From assembly GCF_016820575.1 (NCBI RefSeq), contig NZ_JAEMQH010000001.1, positions 868,001 through 932,000 of the forward strand: a DNA stretch of 64,000 bases, given 5' to 3'. The stretch is from Marinobacter sediminum. Its GTDB lineage: Bacteria > Pseudomonadota > Gammaproteobacteria > Pseudomonadales > Oleiphilaceae. The translations under genes were made by a program, and so were the position numbers. Under the pieces are notes generated by a model that saw only the letters and a program-made list of their open reading frames with translations, was not told the DNA's origin and searched no databases. Shown here piece after piece: positions 8,033 through 15,890 of the stretch (position 1 is its first letter; the number at the start of each line of letters is the position of its first letter).

Positions 8033-9757
8033 ATGCTTGATTGCGGTGATTTGATTCTGAGGTACCTCGAGCGCCTGGGAGTGGCTTACGTGTTCGGTGT
8101 GCCCGGGGGCAGCATTGAGCCGTTGTATAACGCACTCGCGCGGAGTGAGCGTCAGGGTGGTATCCGGGCAGTCACCGCGCGCCACGAGACCGGCGCTGCC
8201 TTCATGGCCGATGGCTATGCCCGGGAGACGGGCCGGATTGGGGTTTGCTGTGCCACGGCCGGACCCGGCACCACCAATTTGCTCACTGGGGTGGCAAATG
8301 CCTACGCCGACAACATCCCGATGCTGGTGATTACAGCGCAGACTTCTCTGAACCGATTTGGCCAAGGTGCTTTTCAAGAATCCTCCTGTACCGGCATCAA
8401 TACCCTGGACATGTTTTCCGGCTGTACCCGCTACAACACACTGGTTTCCCACCCTGAACAGCTGGAATCCAAGCTGCTGCACGCCTTAAGCCATGCCTTG
8501 GGCCAACAGCCCGGGCCAGTGCACCTGGCCATTCCGCTGGATGTTATGCGCCATGCTGTTGAAGACGCCTCAATGGCGTTAGGCCTGAGCGCCTTCATCC
8601 CTAACGAAGTGGTGCCGGATTCAGGCTCGGTCCAGCGGGTGGTCAGTGATCTCACCGATGTGATGCAGGCGACCATTGTGCTGGGTGAGGATGCCATCCA
8701 CTCGGCAGACCAATGGATACAATTAGCGGAGCTGCGGAACTGGAATCTGGTAACCACACCCCGGGGTAAGGGCCTGGTGAACAGTTTTCACCCACAATAC
8801 CGGGGCGTTTTCGGTTTTGCCGGCCATCAATGCGCAACCGATGTGCTGAAGCCTGAAAATGCGGACAGGGTGATCATGATTGGCGCTGCCCTCGACGAGG
8901 TCTCCACGGCGGGCTGGAGTCCCGATGGCCTGCTGTCCTCGCGCCTGATTCACCTGTCCGGAAACCCGGGGCACCTAACCCGGGCAACCATGGCGGGGCA
9001 TGTTGTGTTGGGCGAGCCCCGATATGTTGTCGACGCGCTGTTAAAGGAGTTGGTCGGGGGGCAAGGCAAGGCCCGCCCAACTGTGTGGGGTACTTCCGAC
9101 GGCGTTCCGGAATTCGTCGAAGGCCGCTTTCGGGAAAGCTGCTTTGCGACTTCGGGTCCGGTAAAGGCGCCGGCACTCATGACCTATTTGAGCAAGGCCT
9201 GCCCTGAAACAACGCGGACCCTGTTCGACACTGGCAACAGCTTTTTGTGGGGCATCCACCACTGGAATGTTGGGCAGCCTGGGCGGCCTTTGGCGTCCCG
9301 GAACCTGTTCCACATTGGGGTTGGCTTCGCGTCGATGGGCTGGGCCATAGGGGCTTCGGTGGGTATTGCTATGGCAGCTCGCGATGAACCGGTTTTGTGT
9401 GTGACGGGCGATGGCAGCTATCTGATGTCGGGCCAGGAGCTCACCACCGCAGCCCAGGAGAATTGCAACGTGCTGATGGTGGTGCTGAACGATTCATCAT
9501 TGGGCATGATTCGCCATGGCCAGGCGCTGGGCGGTGCAGAGCAGATCGCCAATGAGCTGCCTTGCGTCGATTACGCGAAGATGGCGGAAGCCATTGGTGT
9601 GGAATCTTACCGGATTGCGACGCTGGAAGAGCTTCATGAGCTTGATCTGGCGTCGATTTTTGCGCGGCCCGGCCCGTGCTTGCTTGATATCCTGGTTGAA
9701 CGTGAAGAAGTACCGCCCATGGGCGTCCGGATGAAAGTACTCAAAGAGACGGAATAA
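8033..9757 (+). CDS. Thiamine-diphosphate-dependent enzyme, acetolactate-synthase-like
   Basis: 574 residues with the three-domain fold of the acetolactate synthase/decarboxylase family. The N-terminal pyrimidine-binding domain has VFGVPGGS and the catalytic Glu in RHETGAAFMADGYAR. The C-terminal pyrophosphate-binding motif runs from CVTGDGSYLMSG to VLNDSSLG. No regulatory small-subunit gene follows, so it is unlikely to be the biosynthetic acetolactate synthase. Instead, two citrate-synthase-like genes follow at 12 nt and with a 4 nt overlap, forming one operon. The substrate is unknown; decarboxylation or carboligation of a 2-oxo acid is the family chemistry. Confidence 0.85.
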   Translation: MLDCGDLILRYLERLGVAYVFGVPGGSIEPLYNALARSERQGGIRAVTARHETGAAFMADGYARETGRIGVCCATAGPGTTNLLTGVANAYADNIPMLVITAQTSLNRFGQGAFQESSCTGINTLDMFSGCTRYNTLVSHPEQLESKLLHALSHALGQQPGPVHLAIPLDVMRHAVEDASMALGLSAFIPNEVVPDSGSVQRVVSDLTDVMQATIVLGEDAIHSADQWIQLAELRNWNLVTTPRGKGLVNSFHPQYRGVFGFAGHQCATDVLKPENADRVIMIGAALDEVSTAGWSPDGLLSSRLIHLSGNPGHLTRATMAGHVVLGEPRYVVDALLKELVGGQGKARPTVWGTSDGVPEFVEGRFRESCFATSGPVKAPALMTYLSKACPETTRTLFDTGNSFLWGIHHWNVGQPGRPLASRNLFHIGVGFASMGWAIGASVGIAMAARDEPVLCVTGDGSYLMSGQELTTAAQENCNVLMVVLNDSSLGMIRHGQALGGAEQIANELPCVDYAKMAEAIGVESYRIATLEELHELDLASIFARPGPCLLDILVEREEVPPMGVRMKVLKETE

Positions 9758-9768
9758 GCGGGATCAGC

Positions 9769-10599
9769 ATGGCAACAGAGTATCAGTACCACTCCAATAT
9801 CTGGCTGGAAGAGCCAGAGCCTTCTAATCCATTCGCCGCCAAGGCCAGTTTTTGCAGCGGCTACGATGTGCACAACGAGGTCATTCCCAACGCCAGCTGG
9901 TTTGAATACCTGCTGTTGTTGTTCAAGGGAGAGCGGCCGAAAAACTCGGATACTGCGTTGCTGGAAAAGCTGGCGATGGTGCTCGCCAATCCCGGCCCGC
10001 GGGAAGCCAGTGTTCGGGCCGCCATGAACGCCGGTGTTGCCCAAACCAACCATAGCTCTGCACTAATGGCAGCTTTGGCGGTGGGTGCCGGTCAGTACGG
10101 AGGCGCCCAGGAGCTCTCGATCTGTATGGCGCTCTGGCAGGAATGCCAGTTCGACATCACCCGATGGCAGAAGCGATTACTGAACCCCTCCGATGACGAG
10201 CGCGCCGACATCTGGTTGCCCATGGAGCATGCGCCCGGTTTCGATCCCAATGGTGACGCAACTCCGACACCGATCCTGCAATCTCTGGAGTTGCTGGCTG
10301 GCCTGGCCCCGGCCAATGGTGCACTGGCCTGGCTGAAAGCAAACCGGCAGGCCCTGGAGCTGCATGTTGGCTATCCCCTGGCCATGAGTGGACTGGCTGC
10401 CGCGGCATTGGTGGATTTGGGCATGGATGAGGACCAGGGCAGCATGCTCTACCTGATGCTCAGGCTTCCCGGCGCTGCGGTGCATGCCCTGGAGCAAAAA
10501 CACGTGGGATGGAAAAACTTCCCCTTCTACGGCCCGGCCATCGAACTCGAAGAGGATGCATTTCCTGAAAGCCAGGACCAGAAGGGGGCAGGCGAATGA
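9769..10599 (+). CDS. Citrate-synthase/citryl-CoA-lyase-like protein, first of a pair
   Basis: 276 residues resembling the catalytic part of citrate synthase and citryl-CoA lyase. By eye, AVGAGQYGGAQELS aligns with the LHGGANE region, APGFDPNGD with the GYGHP region, and HVGYPLAMSGLAAAALVDLGM with the NVD segment, followed by RLPGAAVHALEQ, the usual GW.AH..EQ end. In that alignment all three catalytic positions are changed (His to Tyr, His absent, Asp to Gly). It lies 12 nt after the thiamine enzyme and overlaps the next gene by 4 nt. A heteromeric complex with the next protein is inferred. Confidence 0.75.
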   Translation: MATEYQYHSNIWLEEPEPSNPFAAKASFCSGYDVHNEVIPNASWFEYLLLLFKGERPKNSDTALLEKLAMVLANPGPREASVRAAMNAGVAQTNHSSALMAALAVGAGQYGGAQELSICMALWQECQFDITRWQKRLLNPSDDERADIWLPMEHAPGFDPNGDATPTPILQSLELLAGLAPANGALAWLKANRQALELHVGYPLAMSGLAAAALVDLGMDEDQGSMLYLMLRLPGAAVHALEQKHVGWKNFPFYGPAIELEEDAFPESQDQKGAGE

Positions 10600-11393
10600 G
10601 CCACAAGAATCTGCTGGAAACCGAGAAGCACTGGTTAACCCGCAAAGGTAAGGCCTTCCTGTCGGACCGAGTGATCCTGCACGGCAAGGATCTTCATCAG
10701 GATCTTGGCGACCACGAGTGGATGCGGGTGTATCTCTACTCCATTCTGGAGCGTGAGGTTGAAGAGAACGTGGCCAAGCTGCTCAACACCTTTTGGGTGT
10801 GCACCGGCTATTCGGATGCCTCAATCTGGCCCAACCACGTGACGGCCCTGGCGGCTACCGTGCGCTCGACGCCCTCACTGTCATTGATGGCGGGGATGAG
10901 TGTCTCCGAAGCGTCGATTTACGGCCGGCGCCCTGAGGTTCGAGCCCTGGATTTCTTTTACCGGGCAGGGCGGCACTGCGACGCAGGGGGCGACCTCATT
11001 GAGTTTGTCGAGGGTGAGAAAGCCGCAGGTCGAACCTTATTTGGTTATGGGCGCCCACTGGCCAATACCGATGAGCGGGTTCCGTACATGCTGGAGAAGG
11101 CCAAGGAGTTTGGGCTGGATGGCGGTCGCCATCTCAAAATAGCCTTGGATGTATACGCTTACCTGAACGAGACCTACGGCTTTTCAATGAATGTGGCTGC
11201 TATTCATGCCGGGCTCGCAGCCGATGTGGGATTAAACTGTCAGGAATATCAGCTGTTTATGACTCCCTGCTTTATATCGGGCATGATTCCCTGTTACCAG
11301 GATGCCCGTGATCGGCCGGAGGGCAGCTTTTTTCCGGTCCGCTGCACCAACATCGTTTACAACGGGCCGGCTAAACGGAAGTGGGGCGATTAG
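10596..11393 (+). CDS. Citrate-synthase/citryl-CoA-lyase-like protein, second of a pair
   Basis: 265 residues, a diverged paralogue of the preceding gene. SVSEASIYGRRPEV aligns with LHGGANE, GRTLFGYGRPLANTDER with the GYGHP..DPR loop, and GFSMNVAAIHAGLAADVGL with the NVD helix, then FISGMIPCYQDA at the C-terminal end. The catalytic His, His and Asp appear as Tyr, Arg and Ala. The start overlaps the upstream stop (ATGA), the classic arrangement for subunits made in equal amount. Its stop overlaps the convergent TonB receptor gene by 4 nt. The function is unknown; loss of catalytic residues in both subunits argues against plain citrate synthase. Confidence 0.75.
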   Translation: MSHKNLLETEKHWLTRKGKAFLSDRVILHGKDLHQDLGDHEWMRVYLYSILEREVEENVAKLLNTFWVCTGYSDASIWPNHVTALAATVRSTPSLSLMAGMSVSEASIYGRRPEVRALDFFYRAGRHCDAGGDLIEFVEGEKAAGRTLFGYGRPLANTDERVPYMLEKAKEFGLDGGRHLKIALDVYAYLNETYGFSMNVAAIHAGLAADVGLNCQEYQLFMTPCFISGMIPCYQDARDRPEGSFFPVRCTNIVYNGPAKRKWGD

Positions 11394-13522
11394 AACTGGT
11401 ACTGGGCTTCAATGTAGGCAAATCGTCCAGGCATCGGAAAGTCGCCTGGGATCTCCGGCCTTGGATCTGAGTAGGGGCTGGGTTCGCGGACATCCGCATT
11501 AAACGCATTTCTGACCGCTACCGCGATATCAAAACCGCGCCATAGGCCACGGGTTCGGGCGGTGAAGTCCACGGTGGTGTAGTCATCCACCGGCTCCCTC
11601 GAATCGGCTGCAGACCGTTTCTGCTCCCCGACGTAGTTGACCTGAGTCGTGAGGGTCCAGGTGGGCACCACTCGCCATTCTGTGCGGGCGTACGCCTGGT
11701 GATTGGGCGCCTGGCCAACGGATTTATTGGTATCCTGGTCTTCAGCTGTCTGGTAGGCGTAGTTCGCCGCCAGGTTCAGGTTATCTAGCAGCTGATACGT
11801 CATTTCCAGCTCGCCACCGTGGCCTTTGCGCTTCCCGGAATTCTGATATTGGGTGGCAACCGGGCCGGCAATGGGTTCGGCATTGATCAGGTCGTCTATT
11901 TCGTAATAGAAGACGTTAATGCCGTAATACAGGCGAGAAGTGGCCTGGTAAGCGAGGGCAAGTTCCAGGGTGTCGATGGTTTCCGGGTCCAGATCGTCAT
12001 TGCCCACCAGAACCGGGTTGTTGGCGGCATACTGTTCGTTCAGTGAGGGGGCCCGGAAGGCCCGGCCGTACAGCAGTTTTGTGGTCAGATTGTCAGTAGT
12101 GGCCCAGATCAGCGCAGCCCGCGGGTTTACCGTTTCTCCAAAGTCGGCGTAATAATCGTAGCGAAGCCCACTCACCAGCTGCCAGTTCTGGGCAAATTGC
12201 CACTCGTCCTGCACAAAGGCGTAATAGTTCTTTCGGTCTTCCTCCGGCATCCAAACCTGATCCGGATCGTCTGAGACGTCGACCACCTCGCCCTTCGGGC
12301 TGAAATCGGTGTTGAAGTTCTTGGTCTCGGAGACATCGTAGAGATCCGCCCAGAAGGCGCCAATGCCAGACAGAATGCGATGGTCTTCCACGTTGCTGTA
12401 GATGGAGTTCAGATCAACCCGTACTTGCCGTTCCTTGTATCCGGGACTGCCCAGGAATCCCTCCGGAAAAGCGCCGTTAAAGGCCCCGGGAGGGAACAGC
12501 ACGATGTCGTTTTCCGGTTCCTGGGTAAAGTTGAAATAGCTGATACGGGATTCGATATCCAGGCCGTCAACAATCTCCAACCAGCGGTAGCTGTAATCCA
12601 TATTGATGCGCTGGGATTGGTACTGGCCCTCGGGATCGAGCGCTTGCGCGAGGCCTGGGCCGGTGCCCAGGTTTCTGCGGTCTTGCAGGCCAGCCCTGAA
12701 GTCCCAGCGATCGCCGTTAATCTCCAGCCGGGCGTCGAATTGATCCACAGCGGTGTTTACCGGGCCAGGGGCGAGCGAGGCCGAGGTGCCGAAGTCTTCA
12801 TCGAAATTGGTTTGGGCATCCCGGTTAACAGACCGGCGCCAGCCATCGGTGCTCTGCTGTTCCATAACCAGGCTGATGTCGGTGTTGTTCCAGTCGGTGG
12901 CGGCCTCAACCCAGGCGCCTTGGGTATCAAAGCTTCCCGCACGCGCACCGGTGATCACGCCATCAATGTCCTGCGCACTCTTGGTGGTGATGTTGATTAC
13001 CCCGGCATAGGCGTCGGCGCCATAAAGAGCCGAGCCGGGCCCACGAATAACTTCGATACGCTGGATGGCCTTCACCGGCATACCGCCCCAGGTGTTACCT
13101 CGGTTGCCGAACATCATGGTTGTGACTGGAACGCCATTGATCAGTAATAGGGCCTGGGGATTAAAGTTTGAGGTTATCCCGCGAAAAACATATCTGGGGG
13201 TGAATAGCTGATCCGAGTGATTCACGTGCAGGCCGGGGACAGTTTCAAGCACCTGGTCCAGATTGGTCGCCCCCATCGCCGCGATGTCCTCGGCGCTGAT
13301 AACAGACGTAATGGCCGCAGCTTTGTCCAAAGGTGTTGCCGAACCGGAGGCAATCGATACCACCCGGATCTGGCCCAGCTCTTCCAGGGAAATGTCCCAG
13401 AAAGGATCGTCGTTCTGATTTGCGGAAACGGACGCAGAGGCAACCAGGCAAGCTAGCGCCGAAGCCCCGAGATGCCGTCGGGCTCTGAATTTGAACATAG
13501 ATGGACCGCTTGGGTGGATCAT
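11390..13522 (-). CDS. TonB-dependent outer-membrane receptor
   Basis: 710 residues. A signal peptide (HLGASALACLVASASVSA) is followed by ISLEELGQIRVVSIASGS, a start seen in receptors that travel with YfiR-type sensors. The plug domain contains ITSVISAEDIAAMGA, QVLETVPGLHV and RIEVIRGPGSALYGADA, and the C-terminal barrel ends in aromatic Phe (YIEAQYQF). It imports a ligand across the outer membrane with TonB energy; the ligand is not identifiable. The ATG at 13522 is preceded by GAGG; an ATG at 13498 is possible. It converges on the citrate-synthase-like operon. Confidence 0.9.
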   Translation of the reverse strand: MIHPSGPSMFKFRARRHLGASALACLVASASVSANQNDDPFWDISLEELGQIRVVSIASGSATPLDKAAAITSVISAEDIAAMGATNLDQVLETVPGLHVNHSDQLFTPRYVFRGITSNFNPQALLLINGVPVTTMMFGNRGNTWGGMPVKAIQRIEVIRGPGSALYGADAYAGVINITTKSAQDIDGVITGARAGSFDTQGAWVEAATDWNNTDISLVMEQQSTDGWRRSVNRDAQTNFDEDFGTSASLAPGPVNTAVDQFDARLEINGDRWDFRAGLQDRRNLGTGPGLAQALDPEGQYQSQRINMDYSYRWLEIVDGLDIESRISYFNFTQEPENDIVLFPPGAFNGAFPEGFLGSPGYKERQVRVDLNSIYSNVEDHRILSGIGAFWADLYDVSETKNFNTDFSPKGEVVDVSDDPDQVWMPEEDRKNYYAFVQDEWQFAQNWQLVSGLRYDYYADFGETVNPRAALIWATTDNLTTKLLYGRAFRAPSLNEQYAANNPVLVGNDDLDPETIDTLELALAYQATSRLYYGINVFYYEIDDLINAEPIAGPVATQYQNSGKRKGHGGELEMTYQLLDNLNLAANYAYQTAEDQDTNKSVGQAPNHQAYARTEWRVVPTWTLTTQVNYVGEQKRSAADSREPVDDYTTVDFTARTRGLWRGFDIAVAVRNAFNADVREPSPYSDPRPEIPGDFPMPGRFAYIEAQYQF

Positions 13523-13876
13523 GACCGGGCCTCAGTGCGACGACGAATCGGGTTGGAACTGTTGGTGCAATTCTTATGTTGTAAACAACAGCCAGGTGCA
13601 CGAAACAGCCGGAGGTTTGGTAGATCCCTAGGCCGGGCATAGAGAATTGCTGGCTAAACCGCAGTTTAGTCCCATTTAGGGCCCAAGCAAACTGACACCA
13701 AGGAATTGATCTGATTCATTTTGTTACGCAGCTTGCCTCAGCTGCATGGAACGTATCCGGACGGTGAAAAGCGTCACAAATTCGTCAAATCGAGGCGCGT
13801 GCAACCCGGTCAGACTATAAACTGATCAAAAGTTGTCACGCCCTTCAGGGTGGCTGAAACAGTCAGGGTTGAGAGC
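13523..13876. other. 354-nt non-coding stretch between divergent genes
   Basis: This should hold the promoters of the TonB receptor (leftward) and of the secreted protein at 13877. A TATAAA at 13816-13821 could be a plus-strand -10, but the matching -35 is poor. I see no convincing Fur box, riboswitch or further gene. Confidence 0.4.
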
Positions 13877-14338
13877 ATGGATAGGCGCATGGAAATTGGG
13901 GGAGTCAGAGGCTTGGTCGTGCGGTCAGGAATTGTTGCGTGGGGGCTGGCGCTATTCGCCATGCCAGTGAGCGTTGGTGCCGAGAGTCCGCTCGTTGATA
14001 CCGCCTTTGAATACGAAGAGCGCTCCACTATCGAAAACATCCCGCTGCGGTCTATCGAAGAAGACGCGCTTGCGAACACCGCAATTGAGGGTGGGCTGGC
14101 GGCACCCGCTGCCGGTGTTCCAGTAACGCCGGCAATTGATGACGATTTTTATCTGGATCCACTCGCCTTGCAGCCTCGCGACAGCCGAACCGATCTGGGG
14201 CGCTCTGAAATTCCCGTTGAAATCCGCTTCAGCAACCCGAAATCCATACCCGGGCAAATTCACCGCAATAACTACAGCATTCGCCCACCGGCAAACCGTA
14301 GCTACGATGCTCTGAATATCAACATGACTGAGCGCTGA
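13877..14338 (+). CDS. Secreted hypothetical protein
   Basis: 153 residues, not recognised. An N-terminal signal peptide (VVRSGIVAWGLALFAMPVSVGA) is followed by an acidic, Pro/Ala-rich and probably disordered mature part (GLAAPAAGVPVTPAIDDDFY) with no Cys. The ATG at 13877 is chosen after AGGGTTGAGAGC; GTG 13850 and ATG 13889 are alternatives. It converges with the integrase-like gene 11 nt downstream. Confidence 0.55.
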   Translation: MDRRMEIGGVRGLVVRSGIVAWGLALFAMPVSVGAESPLVDTAFEYEERSTIENIPLRSIEEDALANTAIEGGLAAPAAGVPVTPAIDDDFYLDPLALQPRDSRTDLGRSEIPVEIRFSNPKSIPGQIHRNNYSIRPPANRSYDALNINMTER

Positions 14339-14349
14339 GACGCGCGGTC

Positions 14350-14661
14350 TCAGGCTGCGGCGGTGTCGCCGATTTCGGTTTTACCCAGTACGTCCTGATA
14401 GAAGAAGGTCAGTGCCTGGCTGGCCTGGTTCAGGCGTGCTCGCGATACCTGAATACGGTCACTGAGATAGGTGAGAAACTGCTGGCGGTCTTCCCCGGCC
14501 AGAGATTCCGGATCTTTCAGCTCGTGGAAAAGCACAAAGCGGGTAATCCAGTGCAGATAGGTTTGCTCTGCACGCTGGTGCAGATCCTGCTCTCGGATAG
14601 CGCTTTTGACGCGGCCGATCAGGCCGGGTTGGGATTGTTCAAGTGCCTCGGTGACATCCAT
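14350..14661 (-). CDS. Orphan integrase N-terminal (SAM-like core-binding) domain
   Basis: 103 residues matching only the N-terminal DNA-binding domain of tyrosine recombinases, closest to integron integrases. HQRAEQTYLHWITRFVLFHELKDPESL corresponds to the IntI form Y-R/L-RTE-Y-WVR-FI-FH, and QVSRARLNQASQALTFFYQDVLG to VS-ST-NQAL-ALLFLY--VL. The protein stops cleanly after this domain, and no catalytic R...HxxR...Y domain follows: the next 11 nt reach a convergent gene. It is either a relic of an integrase or a domesticated DNA-binding protein. The intact frame and normal start argue for the latter. Confidence 0.75.
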   Translation of the reverse strand: MDVTEALEQSQPGLIGRVKSAIREQDLHQRAEQTYLHWITRFVLFHELKDPESLAGEDRQQFLTYLSDRIQVSRARLNQASQALTFFYQDVLGKTEIGDTAAA

Positions 14662-14742
14662 GAGTAACTGCGTCCAGTGGGTTCTTGTTGTTAGAGTGCG
14701 CGCATCTTATGACAATCGTTTGAACGTCGCAAAATTTCTGGC

Positions 14743-14776
14743 AAAAAAAATAATCCCGGTCGATTCGACCGGGATT
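14743..14776 (-). terminator. Terminator of the acyl-CoA-binding protein gene
   Basis: Perfect 11-bp stem (AATCCCGGTCG / CGACCGGGATT) and, read on the minus strand, a run of eight T at 14750-14743. It lies 20 nt after the ACBP stop. Confidence 0.85.
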
Positions 14777-14795
14777 GGGGGGCAGGCGGCGGGAG

Positions 14796-15056
14796 TTATT
14801 TCAGGGAGTTCAGCTTATCAATGTACTGCTGCATTGCTTCTTCGCTGGAGGTGCCTTTCAGCTTATCCCAGGCGTCGAACTTGGCGCGCGCAACAAAGTC
14901 CATCATGCCCGGGCGCTTGCCGGAAACGTCGCCTTCGGTGGCCTGCTTGTAGAGGGCGTAGAACTCAAGCTTCATCTCGTTTGAAGGCTGAAAATCGCCT
15001 TCGGCGTTCTGGATGTAGTTTACCGCTTCGTCAAACTGGGTTTTCAGGTCGCTCAT
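14796..15056 (-). CDS. Acyl-CoA-binding protein
   Basis: 86 residues, the standard ACBP size. The four-helix fold signature is visible: LKTQFDEAVNYIQ, PSNEMKLEFYALYKQATEGDV, PGMMDFVARAKFDAWDKLKG (with the Lys and Trp that contact CoA) and SSEEAMQQYIDKLNSL. It binds long-chain acyl-CoA esters in the cytoplasm. The ATG at 15056 follows AAGGAG; a longer frame upstream lacks support. Its own terminator follows. Bacterial ACBPs are uncommon and fit an organism with heavy lipid or hydrocarbon turnover, consistent with fadE in this window. Confidence 0.92.
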   Translation of the reverse strand: MSDLKTQFDEAVNYIQNAEGDFQPSNEMKLEFYALYKQATEGDVSGKRPGMMDFVARAKFDAWDKLKGTSSEEAMQQYIDKLNSLK

Positions 15057-15206
15057 CTCAATCTCCTTGTGGGAAAGCCTTGGCTGCAAAAAGAGTTTGG
15101 CCGAGTATAGCCACCGCAGGGGCCAACGTCATTGGCCAAACGTTCCTTTCCTCCGACGAATGGGGTATTGTCCCCAGCCAAAAAATTGGATAGGGGAGTG
15201 CCGTTT

Positions 15207-15698
15207 ATGGCCAATGCCAACAAGTTGTCTGGAATAGTTAGTAAAATCAATCGCCTGCCTGATTTCGCCCGATCCAGGGCCCTAACCCTGTTTTTTGGCA
15301 AAGTGGTGCCTTTCACCGGCACAACCGGTATCCGTATTGAGTCCCTTGACCAAGAGCGCTGCGTGATCAGCCTTGCCAACAAGCGCCGGGTTCAGAACCA
15401 CATCGGCGGCGTACACGCGGTGGCATCGCTGGTGCTGGCCGAGTCAGCAACCGGTTTTCTGGTAGGCCTGAATGTGCCAGACGACAAGGTACCCGTGATC
15501 AAGACCGCCAGCGCCGAATACACCCGTCGCGCCAAAGGCGACATGACCGTGCAGGCGCACCTCACCGACGAGCAGCGCGAACGCATGCGCACCGAGGACA
15601 AGGGCGACGTGTCCGTGCCGGTCACGATCCACGACAGCGAAGGCAAAGAGCCGATCGAAATTGAGATGATCTGGGCTTGGACGCCGAAAAGGCGGTAA
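15207..15698 (+). CDS. DUF4442-type hotdog-fold protein (putative thioesterase)
   Basis: 163 residues, one hotdog domain with the conserved central segment HIGGVHAVASLVLAESATGFLVGLNVP, then IKTASAEYTRRAKGDMTVQAHL. Family members are acyl-CoA thioesterase-like, but the substrate is not assigned. The ATG at 15207 follows GGGGAG. It is divergent from the acyl-CoA-binding protein gene, suggesting a shared acyl-CoA theme. Confidence 0.75.
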   Translation: MANANKLSGIVSKINRLPDFARSRALTLFFGKVVPFTGTTGIRIESLDQERCVISLANKRRVQNHIGGVHAVASLVLAESATGFLVGLNVPDDKVPVIKTASAEYTRRAKGDMTVQAHLTDEQRERMRTEDKGDVSVPVTIHDSEGKEPIEIEMIWAWTPKRR

Positions 15699-15715
15699 GC
15701 CTGCCCTTTTCGACA

Positions 15716-15777
15716 GAGCAGGTATCAGCTTCTGCGCTAAATCACGTTTTTCTTTTTCGAAGGGTGATACCTTGCTC
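15716..15777. repeat. Imperfect inverted repeat after the hotdog gene
   Basis: GAGCA-GGTATCA at 15716-15727 pairs with TGATACC-TTGCTC at 15765-15777 with one bulged base; the 37-nt loop is T-rich. It may be a weak terminator for the plus-strand gene, though no T run follows the stem. Confidence 0.35.
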
Positions 15778-15890
15778 TCGGTCTTGGTGATAACTGAGGT
15801 CAGAACCGGCATGGATGCCAGGTGATCGCGACACCTGCCAAGTGGTGTGACTAGTCAGGGAGAGAACTGACGCCTTTTCTGAGAGTTCTT

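Noticed and set aside
8033..9757. Biosynthetic acetolactate synthase (ilvB/ilvI)
   Set aside because: No regulatory small subunit or ilv gene follows, and the partners are citrate-synthase-like proteins.
9769..11393. One citrate synthase gene split by a frameshift
   Set aside because: Each half contains its own versions of the same conserved segments and a proper start, so they are two paralogues, not two pieces of one gene.
13523..13876. Fur box or TonB-receptor regulatory site
   Set aside because: No convincing 19-bp Fur-like palindrome was found, and the receptor ligand is unknown.
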